A program made the position numbers and the translations under genes. The notes under the pieces were generated by a model that ran no database searches, was not told the origin of the DNA, and worked only from the letters and a program-made list of their open reading frames with translations. DNA of 64,000 nucleotides from Reichenbachiella faecimaris (GTDB lineage Bacteria; Bacteroidota; Bacteroidia; Cytophagales; Cyclobacteriaceae): contig NZ_FWYF01000004.1 of assembly GCF_900176375.1 (NCBI RefSeq), forward strand, positions 248,001 through 312,000, written 5' to 3'. Positions 27,646-35,721 of this stretch are shown piece after piece. Positions within the stretch are counted from its first letter, which is position 1; each line of letters starts with the position of its first letter.

Positions 27646-28704
27646 ATGAAAATAGTTTTTGAGCGGTCTGAATACCATTTAGATAGACTCAGTGAGTTGC
27701 TAACTAAATATCCAAATGCAGCTAAGATCGTCGATTTCATCAATCACTGGCAGCAAAATGCTCGTACCTTTCAATTTCAAACTTCAGGATCTACGGGTAC
27801 TTCTAAATCTATTGATGTCAGTCGAACCCAAATAGTTGCAAGCGTGCAAGCCACTACTGAGTTTTTGGGATTAAAAAAAAATCAATCTGCACTATTATGC
27901 CTTGATCCAAGCTTTGTGGCCTCTCTGATGATGGTTGCCAGATGCCTGGTTAACGACATGAATTTAATCCTTCAAAGACCAAGCTCTACTCCTTTAAAAG
28001 AATTTGACTATCCAATTGATTTCGCCTCATTTGTCCCTGTACAGATTTATAAAATGATCGAAGATGGAACTATTGGACATTTGGCTAAAATTCAAAACAT
28101 ATTAATAGGCGGAGCACCATTATCATCCATGGCTTTTGAAACATTGGCCAAAATAGACACCAACATTTATGCAACTTATGGCATGACAGAAACGGTCAGT
28201 CATGTTGCATTGATGCCAGTAAAAGGCGAATATAAAAATGCTCAATATGAGGTTTTGCCAGGAATCACTTTAAATCAAGACGCTGAAGAATGTCTGGGCA
28301 TACTTGGCACAGTAACCAATCATGAGTGGCTTCAAACCAATGACATTGTGAAACTTACTGATTCTAATAAGTTTCAATGGCTGGGTCGTAGAGATCATGT
28401 CATTAATTCTGGCGGCATCAAAATACATCCAGAACAGCTGGAAAAATTTATTGAAGGCTATATCTTCACTGATTTTATCATTAGTTGGAAACCCAATGAT
28501 CAACTGGGAAGTGAGTGTATGATCATCGCAGAAAGCTGTCAGGTAGAAAAGAAAGTATTGGATCAAATTCAAAGCATTGTCACTCAGAATTTTTCAAAAT
28601 ATCACGCGCCTAAATCAGCGCTGTTTATTGACGAATTTATACGAACGGATTCTGGAAAAGTAAAGCGAGAAGCAACACGTAGAAAAGCACTTGACCTATC
28701 TTAA
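27646..28704 (+). CDS. menE: O-succinylbenzoate-CoA ligase-like AMP-forming enzyme
   Basis: A 352-residue adenylate-forming enzyme. The AMP-binding P-loop TSGSTGTSKS lies at about residues 46-55, the A5 motif IYATYGMTETVSH at about 176-188, and the C-terminal region has GRRDHVINSGGIKIHPEQLE and the final lysine segment SGKVKREATRR. Bacteroidota MenE is this short; the enzyme activates o-succinylbenzoate with CoA in menaquinone synthesis. No other men gene is in the window, so substrate assignment rests on length and overall resemblance; another acyl-CoA synthetase role is possible. It is divergent from the sigma factor, and its last bases overlap the 3' end of coaX by 9 bp on the opposite strand. 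Confidence 0.85.
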   Translation: MKIVFERSEYHLDRLSELLTKYPNAAKIVDFINHWQQNARTFQFQTSGSTGTSKSIDVSRTQIVASVQATTEFLGLKKNQSALLCLDPSFVASLMMVARCLVNDMNLILQRPSSTPLKEFDYPIDFASFVPVQIYKMIEDGTIGHLAKIQNILIGGAPLSSMAFETLAKIDTNIYATYGMTETVSHVALMPVKGEYKNAQYEVLPGITLNQDAEECLGILGTVTNHEWLQTNDIVKLTDSNKFQWLGRRDHVINSGGIKIHPEQLEKFIEGYIFTDFIISWKPNDQLGSECMIIAESCQVEKKVLDQIQSIVTQNFSKYHAPKSALFIDEFIRTDSGKVKREATRRKALDLS

Positions 28705-29457
28705 TCGCTTGAACATAGTTCTCAAACCATCAAGAGTCAGATTCACATCCACTGCATCAAAAAGGTCATGAAGTGGTTTAAATATGAAGGATAATCCTCC
28801 AGTAGCAATAACCTGAGGGCTCCCGCCCATTTCCGCTTTTATCTGGCTTACCATGTGGCGAACCAGCCCGACATAACCTTGCATAATCCCAGACTGCAAA
28901 GCCTCCACAGTATTATTCCCTAAAACCTTGGATGGGATTTCTAATGGAATTTCGGGTAGTCGTGCCGTATTTGATGACAATGATTTCATAGCCGTCCGCA
29001 CACCTGGCGCAATGGCTACACCAAGTATTTGTCCCTTATCATTTACACTCGTAAAAGTCAGAGCCGTCCCAAAATCAACGACAATTACACTTTGCTGAAA
29101 ACGCTCAAAAGCACCAACAGCATTTGCTGCCAGGTCAGATCCTAACTCGTAAGGATTGATAGACCCTAATTCGAGTCGTTTGAGTAATTCGCCATCTACT
29201 ACAGTGATGTCTCCTTCATAAAACTGATCGAATACTTCCAAAATCACTGGTGTAAGATCAGGCACCACGCTGCTCAATATCACTTGACGGATGGTAGGTA
29301 CAGGCACGTCTGCTTCCAAAAGAAATACTCTCAAACGTTTCTCGTACTCTGCCGCTTCCATTTCCAGATTGCTGGGCACTCTAAAGATATGTTTCCACTC
29401 CTGATCATAGAAACCTACCACTACATCTGTATTCCCTATGTCTATGGCAATAGTCAT
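28696..29457 (-). CDS. coaX: Type III pantothenate kinase
   Basis: A 253-residue enzyme of the ASKHA fold that phosphorylates pantothenate, the first step of coenzyme A synthesis. The N-terminal phosphate motif AIDIGNTDVVVGFY (residues 3-16), the GSDLAANAVGA segment and VIVVDFGTALTF are characteristic of CoaX. Length matches the family. Its ATG overlaps the stop of the upstream oxidoreductase gene by 4 bp (ATGA), so the two are co-translated; a functional link is not evident. Confidence 0.95.
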   Translation of the reverse strand: MTIAIDIGNTDVVVGFYDQEWKHIFRVPSNLEMEAAEYEKRLRVFLLEADVPVPTIRQVILSSVVPDLTPVILEVFDQFYEGDITVVDGELLKRLELGSINPYELGSDLAANAVGAFERFQQSVIVVDFGTALTFTSVNDKGQILGVAIAPGVRTAMKSLSSNTARLPEIPLEIPSKVLGNNTVEALQSGIMQGYVGLVRHMVSQIKAEMGGSPQVIATGGLSFIFKPLHDLFDAVDVNLTLDGLRTMFKRLR

Positions 29458-30476
29458 GCTTTTGTTTTTACCACTACCTTACCCGTTGATTTGCCACTCT
29501 GAAACAACTTAATGGCGTCATGCATCTGATCAAATTCGAAAGTCCGGCCAACCATGGGCTTGCCCAAATCAAGCCTAGCCATATCCTTCAGGAGATCATC
29601 CATCACATCCACTTTTTCATACAGCCAAATCAAGTTGAAACCCATCACAGAACGATTCTCCTGAATCATCTGCTGCGGATCTATTTTAGGTCTCGTGAGA
29701 AATTTCCAAAGGAGTTTGAAGTAATTTGGTTTAGACCCAGGTGAAGCAAACTGTGAAGCGCCAACAACAACCATTCTGCCTTGTGGTGCGAGTAGATTAT
29801 ACCCAGCTTTAAATATCTCACCGCCTATCGTTTCAATAATAAGATTCAGTTCACGTCCGCCCAGTACTTTTTCCAGATCCTTACCAAAGTTTTTGCTACG
29901 AACAATTTTACCATCAAAACCTTCAGTTTCCAAGACATTCATTTTCTTGTCGCTACCAATTGTACCAATCGTAAAGGCCTCGTAGCACTTAGCAATGCGA
30001 TTGGACATGATGCCAACACCACCCGCTCCACTATGGATCAAAACGGTATGATGCTTTTCTAAACCACCAAGGTTAACCAAAGCATAGTAGGCTGTCATGC
30101 CTTGCACCAAATATGCCGCCCCTTCCTCAAAAGACCAACCCTCAGCCAAAGGCACAATATGTCGGTCGTCAATATTGAGATGACTGGCATAACCACCAAA
30201 TCGGGTCACACCCATGATTCGATCACCCACTTTGTAGTTGGATACTTCTGCTCCTGCTTTCGTTATTACACCAGAAAATTCCAGGCCTGGCACAAAACTA
30301 CCTTTTGGAGTGGCGCTGTAAAGGCCATGTATAGCAAAGACATCAGCAAAGTTCAATCCTATGGCGTGCACCTCCACTTGCACTTCATTGGTTTTTGGTT
30401 CTTCAAGTGATTCTGTGACTAATTTCAGGTTTGAAGTGGAGCCGACTTTGTCGATTCGATAGGCTTGTCTTTCCAT
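29454..30476 (-). CDS. Zinc-type alcohol dehydrogenase / quinone oxidoreductase-like protein
   Basis: A 340-residue medium-chain dehydrogenase/reductase. A GroES-like N-terminal half (VHAIGLNFADVFAIHGLYSA, PGLEFSGVITKAGAEV) precedes a Rossmann part with VLIHSGAGGVGIMSNRIAKC, the NADPH-binding signature of the QOR/VAT-1 branch. The zinc-binding cysteines of true alcohol dehydrogenases are absent, so a zinc-free NADPH-dependent quinone or enone reductase is most likely. It is upstream of and overlaps coaX by 4 bp. Substrate unknown. Confidence 0.9.
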   Translation of the reverse strand: MERQAYRIDKVGSTSNLKLVTESLEEPKTNEVQVEVHAIGLNFADVFAIHGLYSATPKGSFVPGLEFSGVITKAGAEVSNYKVGDRIMGVTRFGGYASHLNIDDRHIVPLAEGWSFEEGAAYLVQGMTAYYALVNLGGLEKHHTVLIHSGAGGVGIMSNRIAKCYEAFTIGTIGSDKKMNVLETEGFDGKIVRSKNFGKDLEKVLGGRELNLIIETIGGEIFKAGYNLLAPQGRMVVVGASQFASPGSKPNYFKLLWKFLTRPKIDPQQMIQENRSVMGFNLIWLYEKVDVMDDLLKDMARLDLGKPMVGRTFEFDQMHDAIKLFQSGKSTGKVVVKTKA

Positions 30477-30601
30477 GTTTGGTATTCGTTTTAAAGAAAG
30501 TCAAAGATTGGGAAATTATATGAGGGCATTACAAGAAGGAGGAATTTTTGTAATCTATTTATACTCAGAAGATATCGTTACAAAATAATCGCAATTATCT
30601 A

Positions 30602-30619
30602 GTTGGTCACAAGACCAAC
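30602..30619 (-). terminator. Hairpin after the YceI/DUF5777 operon
   Basis: GTTGGTC / GACCAAC, a perfect 7-bp stem with a 4-base loop, 31 bases beyond the DUF5777 gene stop. No clear U-tract follows on the minus strand, so it could be a weak or factor-assisted terminator or a 3'-end stabilising hairpin. Confidence 0.4.
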
Positions 30620-30650
30620 CAGGGTTAAAACCATAAAACTAGGTACCGTT

Positions 30651-31523
30651 CTACTTCTTCGGACTTAAATCAAACACTCTAGAAATATTGAAACCAAGAT
30701 GAATATCTCTGTCTCCCCAGTTGCCTGTGGTTTCGGAAATGAAACCTTGCTCGATCATAGAACGGGAGTTGGTGATATGGATTTGAAAGACATGGCCACC
30801 CGTTTCGATATCTACACCAAAGGACAAGGCATCGTAAATCTCTGGGCCTTTTTCGGTCACTTGAGGAAACCATTCCGCATTGATGGCTACTCGCTTGCTG
30901 ATTTTGTATCGTCCGCCTACGCCTAAGGCTATTACATCATTTGGGTACTCGTTGGATGGAACCAAATTGCGATGCATAAAAGTGGGCATAAATTGCAAGG
31001 ACAAATTGGTATTCATTTTGCGCGAAGCCAACAACTGAAAAGTAGAATACAAACGATCACTGAATGGATGGTCAGCCGTAGGGTCAGTAAATGCACCTTC
31101 TCCAGTTTTGATTGCCAAACTGGTAAAAGCAACCAAAGAAACAGGTATAGACTTTTCTCCAGTCTGCTGGATTAGAATCTTATATTTCAACGACCCATCT
31201 ACTATTTTCTGAAAAGAGGAACGTCCAATTCCTACATTGAACCGATCAGTAATGCCATAATCCAAACCCAAACGAATTTGCGAATCGTCCAGTCCATAAA
31301 ACTGTTCAATGCCTTGATTGATTGTGCCGAAACGATGAGAGATCACAAAATCCAAAATACCTGCTGTACGCATCTCAGTTGTCTGACCACTGATCAATCG
31401 GGTACTTTTAAATGTAGCCTCTACTTCTTGGCTTCCTTCTTCATCATTCAACAAAGACATCAAATCATCCTGAGCAAAACCTGAGAATGAGCAGCATAAT
31501 AATATAACAGTTAAGCGTCTCAT
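30651..31523 (-). CDS. DUF5777 family beta-barrel protein
   Basis: A 290-residue protein with a short signal peptide (MRRLTVILLCCSFSGFAQ) and a body of amphipathic strands (STRLISGQTTEMRTAGILDF, ISHRFGTINQGIEQFYGLDD, QIRLGLDYGITDRFNVGIGR) that match the DUF5777 family of predicted outer-membrane proteins. It is the last of three genes read together: CX4CH lipoprotein, YceI, then this one, with 3-bp gaps. In many Bacteroidota these families cluster; their joint function is unknown. Confidence 0.88.
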   Translation of the reverse strand: MRRLTVILLCCSFSGFAQDDLMSLLNDEEGSQEVEATFKSTRLISGQTTEMRTAGILDFVISHRFGTINQGIEQFYGLDDSQIRLGLDYGITDRFNVGIGRSSFQKIVDGSLKYKILIQQTGEKSIPVSLVAFTSLAIKTGEGAFTDPTADHPFSDRLYSTFQLLASRKMNTNLSLQFMPTFMHRNLVPSNEYPNDVIALGVGGRYKISKRVAINAEWFPQVTEKGPEIYDALSFGVDIETGGHVFQIHITNSRSMIEQGFISETTGNWGDRDIHLGFNISRVFDLSPKK

Positions 31524-31526
31524 GAG

Positions 31527-32066
31527 TTATTTGGTTAAAGGTTTGTATTCGAAATGTACAGTCACTTCCACGGTATCGGCAATGTTGTAGAACAAGGCTT
31601 TTGGAATTTTGATTTTGTATTCGGCCAAGGCAATAGGAAAAACACTATCCACAATCAACTGGTCATTTTGTATATTCAATTGGGCCGCAATATCTACTTT
31701 TTTTGTCTCGCCATGAATGGTTAAATCTCCTGAGGCCACCACTTCCTGTTCTCCTGAAAACATAGACCAGTTTTTTACTTTTCCAGTAAAAGTAGCTTTC
31801 GGGTATTTTTCAGACTCCATATAGTTTTCGTTGAAATGCTCCTGCATCAGTGATTTCTTGAACTGAAACTTATTGCTTGGAATTGAGAAAGCAAATCCAC
31901 CATTGGACAAATCTATGGCACTTTGAGATTGTGTATTGACAGCTTCAATATCTTCTACTGGAGCACTTGAGTAAAAACGAATGCTGCTTTGGTTACTCAC
32001 ATATTTTTGGGCGAAAGCCGAAAGACAGCAAAAAAGAACAAGTAGTAAAGTGGTTGATTTTTTCAT
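31527..32066 (-). CDS. YceI family periplasmic protein
   Basis: A 179-residue secreted protein (signal peptide ending AFAQ). YceI proteins are lipocalin-like barrels that bind polyisoprenoids or similar lipids. Visible family features are SSIRFYSSAPVEDIEAVN, FNENYMESEKYPKATFTGKV and SGDLTIHGETKKVDI. Translationally close (3 bp) to both neighbours. The lipid ligand could be a quinone or isoprenoid linked to the neighbouring heme-type lipoprotein, but this is inferred from context only. Confidence 0.93.
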   Translation of the reverse strand: MKKSTTLLLVLFCCLSAFAQKYVSNQSSIRFYSSAPVEDIEAVNTQSQSAIDLSNGGFAFSIPSNKFQFKKSLMQEHFNENYMESEKYPKATFTGKVKNWSMFSGEQEVVASGDLTIHGETKKVDIAAQLNIQNDQLIVDSVFPIALAEYKIKIPKALFYNIADTVEVTVHFEYKPLTK

Positions 32067-32069
32067 GAT

Positions 32070-32843
32070 CTAGTTGTTTAAGGCACCATCATCTATCCAG
32101 CAGACAATAGCCTGAATCTCAGCATCAGACAGCGCCCCATCCTTAGGCATGACTTTAGATACCACTTGCGATTTTATTGAGCTGGTTCTGGATTGAATGA
32201 TATTAAAGTTAGTGAAATCAGACAATCCATTACCACTTCTATGGCAGTCTGTAGTAGCACAGCTGACATTGATAATGGGCTGAACGTCGGACTTGAAACT
32301 TATTCCTGACAATACTTTAATTCCTTTGATATTAATACAGCCCGCTCCATCCATTACGCTAATTTGGTAAGTTCCTGTTTTCAGACCTGCGAAAGTATTA
32401 CTATCATTAAAATTTTCATCTTTAAACCTATATTGATAATCCCCCTCTCCCCCACTGGCTGTTATTGAAATGGTTCCGCCAGACATCCCACAACCAGCCG
32501 CGGTAGTTTCTGCATCAAAAGAAACTGTATTCTCATCTCCCGAGACAAACACTTCTAAGGTAGCTTCACAGCCTTTGGCATCCTTTACTTCAGCCAAGAA
32601 TGGGCCACCCAGAGGAACTCCATTAAATTCTGTTAAATCCTGAAATGGAGAACCCTCAAATCTAAACAAGTAAGGGCCTTCTCCACCTTGAGCATCAAAA
32701 GAAATGGTCGCTCCAGCATTGCAATCTGCATTTTCATTTCCAGAAACGGTAAGTGCCAAATCAGATAAATCACAATTCACTTCCTGATTATCACTACAAG
32801 CGAAAACTACTAAAGACATTAAGCTAAGTATCCTTTTTCTCAT
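32070..32843 (-). CDS. SprB-repeat lipoprotein with CX4CH cytochrome-like C terminus
   Basis: A 257-residue lipoprotein: signal peptide with VVFACSD, Cys predicted lipidated. Two repeats of the SprB/PKD-like kind follow (SFDAQGGEGPYLFRFEGSPF and SITASGGEGDYQYRFKDENF, each ending ...DAxGC or GAGC). The C-terminal 70 residues contain SCATTDCHRSGNG, a CX4CH motif, and later VMPKDGALSDAEIQAIVCWI, the pattern of small cytochrome c-like domains in Bacteroidota (Met-Pro axial ligand, 'QIQ..WID' ending). Classical heme c attachment uses CX2CH; CX4CH variants exist, but heme binding here is not certain. First gene of the YceI/DUF5777 operon. Confidence 0.82.
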   Translation of the reverse strand: MRKRILSLMSLVVFACSDNQEVNCDLSDLALTVSGNENADCNAGATISFDAQGGEGPYLFRFEGSPFQDLTEFNGVPLGGPFLAEVKDAKGCEATLEVFVSGDENTVSFDAETTAAGCGMSGGTISITASGGEGDYQYRFKDENFNDSNTFAGLKTGTYQISVMDGAGCINIKGIKVLSGISFKSDVQPIINVSCATTDCHRSGNGLSDFTNFNIIQSRTSSIKSQVVSKVMPKDGALSDAEIQAIVCWIDDGALNN

Positions 32844-32868
32844 TCTTTAAGTATAACATTCGATACAT

Positions 32869-32886
32869 GTACATACACGTATGTAC
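32869..32886. promoter_or_regulatory. Perfect 18-bp palindrome before the lipoprotein-YceI operon
   Basis: GTACATACACGTATGTAC: 8-base arms with a 2-base spacer, 25 bases upstream of the lipoprotein ATG (32843) and 31 bases beyond the DUF819 stop. No U-tract follows, so an operator is more likely than a terminator. Confidence 0.4.
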
Positions 32887-32917
32887 GAAGAAAAGTTCTT
32901 TCAAAGATTTAAAAAAA

Positions 32918-34168
32918 TCAACTTCCAGAAGCGGCCTGCATTAAAAGACCACAGATGTAGGCTGCATAAGTGCCTAAGGTATATCCCAATACAGCCAATA
33001 AAACACCCACTGGAGCTAAAGATGGGTGGAAGGCTGCTGCAACCACAGGTGCAGAAGCTGCACCTCCAACATTGGCTTGGCTACCCACGGCTACAAAGAA
33101 GAATGGCGCTTTGATCAGTTTGGCTACGCCCAGCAACAGGGCCACATGAACCAACATCCAAATGATCCCCAACAAAAACAGCCCTGGTGATTCAAAAATG
33201 GCCATCACATCCATGTGCATACCAATGGTTGCGATGAGAATATAAATGAACGCACTCCCCACTCTGGTAGAACCTACTCCTTCCAGATTTCTGTATTTTG
33301 TAAAAGACAAACTCAATCCGATAGCAGTAGCAATTACCACAATCCAGAAAAATCCACTGGTCAAGCTATACTCTTCCATGGCAGGGTAGTTCGCTTGAAT
33401 ATATGGGGCTATGATGTCACTTAAAAAATGGGCTGCACCAGTGGCTCCACAGGCGATCGCCAAAATCATCATTAGATCTGGTAGTGTAGGCATCTTGGCA
33501 ATACTCGCACTGTATTCTTCAATTCGAGTCTTCACGTCATCAATAGCTGAGGAATCAGCGTGAAACATCTTATCAACCATTTTAGATTTGCCAGCACCAA
33601 TCAAAATGACAGCCATCCAGACATTAGCTACCAGAATATCAACTGTCACCATTTTTGAAAAAATGACATCACCTACTTCAAACACTTCTTTCATGGCTGC
33701 CTGATTGGCACTACCACCAATCCAACTTCCTGCTACTGTGGTCATCCCTCTCCATACTTCATCTGCTGTAGCACCTATCACATCTGGAGCGATCCAGCCA
33801 ATCACTAAAAGTGCAATGGGTCCTCCAATCACTATACCAACTGTACCTGTCAAGAACATAATAACAGCCTTTGAACCCAGCTTCCTGATTTCTTTAAAAT
33901 CTGTGCTCAACGTCAGCAACACCAAAGCAGCAGGCAATAGGTAGCGTGAGGCCACAAAATACAATTTAGACCCATTTCCGTCTATTATTCCAAGAGAATT
34001 GAAAACTGATGGCAAAAAATAACAAACCAAAACAGAGGGGAAAATGCCATAAAATTTCTTCCAGAATGGATGGGAGGAAGCGTTGGTTTTGAAGACTATA
34101 CCCAATAGCAGCATTAAGAGTCCAAAGACCACGGCATCGTTGGTGATCATTGCTGTAGATTCGTTCAT
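32918..34168 (-). CDS. DUF819 family membrane protein
   Basis: A 416-residue protein with about 10-11 hydrophobic segments. DUF819 (YjcL-like) features include GSWIGGSANQAAMKEVFEVG, ASRYLLPAALVLLTLSTDF and the glycine-rich SQANVGGAASAPVVAAAFHP near the C terminus. The family resembles secondary transporters and its substrate is unknown. It overlaps the upstream NUDIX gene by 4 bp (ATGA). Confidence 0.92.
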   Translation of the reverse strand: MNESTAMITNDAVVFGLLMLLLGIVFKTNASSHPFWKKFYGIFPSVLVCYFLPSVFNSLGIIDGNGSKLYFVASRYLLPAALVLLTLSTDFKEIRKLGSKAVIMFLTGTVGIVIGGPIALLVIGWIAPDVIGATADEVWRGMTTVAGSWIGGSANQAAMKEVFEVGDVIFSKMVTVDILVANVWMAVILIGAGKSKMVDKMFHADSSAIDDVKTRIEEYSASIAKMPTLPDLMMILAIACGATGAAHFLSDIIAPYIQANYPAMEEYSLTSGFFWIVVIATAIGLSLSFTKYRNLEGVGSTRVGSAFIYILIATIGMHMDVMAIFESPGLFLLGIIWMLVHVALLLGVAKLIKAPFFFVAVGSQANVGGAASAPVVAAAFHPSLAPVGVLLAVLGYTLGTYAAYICGLLMQAASGS

Positions 34169-34821
34169 TTTTTACTATTTATGTTGTTAATAATTGTTGC
34201 AAATTCGCTAAGAATCATAGCTGTGGCTCCCCACACTACCCTTTCTTCAATATCAAAATAAGGTACTTCTACATTGATTCCGTTGTAAAACGTCATTTGC
34301 TTTTGTTTTCTTTTTGTTTGGTCGTTCAAGACCTGTATATCCGCAATCACCAATTCTTCCACTTCTTTTTCTTCAAGTATAAAACTGGGGACTTCTGATA
34401 GCACGCCAATCACAGGGAGGATATTGAAATTACTAGGTGGCACGTACAGTTCAGAGAGTTGACCAATCACTTCAACCTGATGCATGTCTACACCCACTTC
34501 TTCTTGCGTTTCGCGAAGTGCCGTATAAATCAAGTCCTTATCCTCCTCCTCATATTTACCACCTGGAAGGGCTATTTGACCACTGTGAACACCCGGGTAC
34601 TGAGGCCTTACGATTAGAGGAAACTTGATTTTTCCATCTTCATGATAAAGTAAAATCATGACCGCACTCTGACGGGCTTTCTTGGCGCTTTCTTTGTCAA
34701 ACCGTTGGGAGACATCTGGCAATGGTGCCATCTCAATTTGCGCCTGCATACCTAAAGGCTCTGCCTTCAATGCTGTTTTCAGTGCGTCTTTAAGTGTCTG
34801 CCAGTTACTGCTATCAATCAA
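34165..34821 (-). CDS. NUDIX hydrolase, CoA pyrophosphatase-like
   Basis: A 218-residue enzyme. The Nudix box is complete (GGKYEEEDKDLIYTALRETQ followed by EEVGVD, about residues 89-114), and the preceding VRPQYPGVHSGQIALPGGK segment is the UPF0035 signature of CoA diphosphatases that cleave coenzyme A to phosphopantetheine and 3',5'-ADP. The start appears to be TTG 34821, since no ATG gives the usual 30-35 residues before the conserved APLPD segment. A candidate -7 box (TATGTTTG) is at 34865-34872 on the minus strand. Overlaps DUF819 by 4 bp. Confidence 0.9.
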   Translation of the reverse strand: MIDSSNWQTLKDALKTALKAEPLGMQAQIEMAPLPDVSQRFDKESAKKARQSAVMILLYHEDGKIKFPLIVRPQYPGVHSGQIALPGGKYEEEDKDLIYTALRETQEEVGVDMHQVEVIGQLSELYVPPSNFNILPVIGVLSEVPSFILEEKEVEELVIADIQVLNDQTKRKQKQMTFYNGINVEVPYFDIEERVVWGATAMILSEFATIINNINSKK

Positions 34822-34864
34822 CTTTTAAGGTATTTATCCAATTCAAAAAATAATTGCGGACTGA

Positions 34865-34872
34865 CAAACATA
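34865..34872 (-). promoter_or_regulatory. Candidate -7 box of the NUDIX/DUF819 operon
   Basis: Minus strand TATGTTTG (TAnnTTTG), 43 bases before the TTG start at 34821; the -33 element is poor. Same octamer as before the sigma factor gene. Confidence 0.35.
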
Positions 34873-34914
34873 TCAAGATAATTATTAACTTAGTTCTACA
34901 TCATTAAAAACCTT

Positions 34915-35628
34915 ATGAGTGAACTTCCCTCCTACGTCAGTGGAGTATTCTTAACCACTGTCGCGGCCACCTTTGGGTTCCTTTACTACGGTATCAAATT
35001 AGCCCAAAAGAACAAAACCAGTAACCAAGCAGTTGTGGCCTCAACCTTTCTTATGGTCTGGCTATTTATCATTGCTCTCCTTGCACTGAACGATTTTTTT
35101 CTTGCTTTTGACGCCATGCCTCCAAGACTCATATTTGTCTTACTTCCTCCCATTATTGGAATCCTGGTTATCCTATTTAATTCTCGATCCAGGAGCTTTC
35201 TCATGCGAGTTCCTATCACCACACTCACATATTTACATATCGTTCGTGTGCCTATTGAGATCGTATTGTGGTGGCTGGCTGGTAGTCAACTACTACCCTA
35301 CTTACTCACCTTTGAAGGCATCAACTATGACATCCTTTCAGGAATTACAGCACCTTTTGTTGCTATTTTCATGGTGGGTCTAAGAAGCAAAAGTAGAATT
35401 GGCGCCATCCTTTGGAACTTTATTGCACTTGGTTTGCTGATCAATATTGTCGGACATGCCATACTGGCTGCACCTACCCCCTTCCAGGTCTTTGCAAAGG
35501 ATCAACCCAATGTGGCCGTGTTCTATTTTCCATTCATTTGGCTGCCAGGTTTTGTAGTGCCAGCAGTTCTATTCTCACATTTGGTGAGTTTGATGAAGCT
35601 CTTCGCCAATGACAGCGAACTCAAGTAA
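34915..35628 (+). CDS. Integral membrane protein, about 7 helices, function unknown
   Basis: A 237-residue protein with hydrophobic segments around residues 5-25, 42-60, 70-88, 95-112, 125-150, 160-182 and 205-228. The first faces out as YVSGVFLTTVAATFGFLYYG, and the fourth contains VLLPPIIGILVILF. I recognise no family signature. It is followed at 93 bp by an ScfR-type regulator on the same strand. Real coding region: normal codon use, good hydrophobicity pattern, and no competing frame of comparable quality. Confidence 0.75.
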   Translation: MSELPSYVSGVFLTTVAATFGFLYYGIKLAQKNKTSNQAVVASTFLMVWLFIIALLALNDFFLAFDAMPPRLIFVLLPPIIGILVILFNSRSRSFLMRVPITTLTYLHIVRVPIEIVLWWLAGSQLLPYLLTFEGINYDILSGITAPFVAIFMVGLRSKSRIGAILWNFIALGLLINIVGHAILAAPTPFQVFAKDQPNVAVFYFPFIWLPGFVVPAVLFSHLVSLMKLFANDSELK

Positions 35629-35651
35629 TTGTCTTAATTTTATTCGAAACC

Positions 35652-35669
35652 ATTTTCAAACGTGAAAAT
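35652..35669. repeat. Small inverted repeat upstream of the ScfR-type regulator
   Basis: ATTTTCA / TGAAAAT with a 4-base loop, 24 bases after the preceding stop and 52 bases before ATG 35722. No T-tract. It may be an operator for the regulator or a weak terminator. Confidence 0.25.
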
Positions 35670-35721
35670 CACTTTATAAATGGGTGGAGACTGAAAAATC
35701 TGCTTATTTTGATGATTCATT

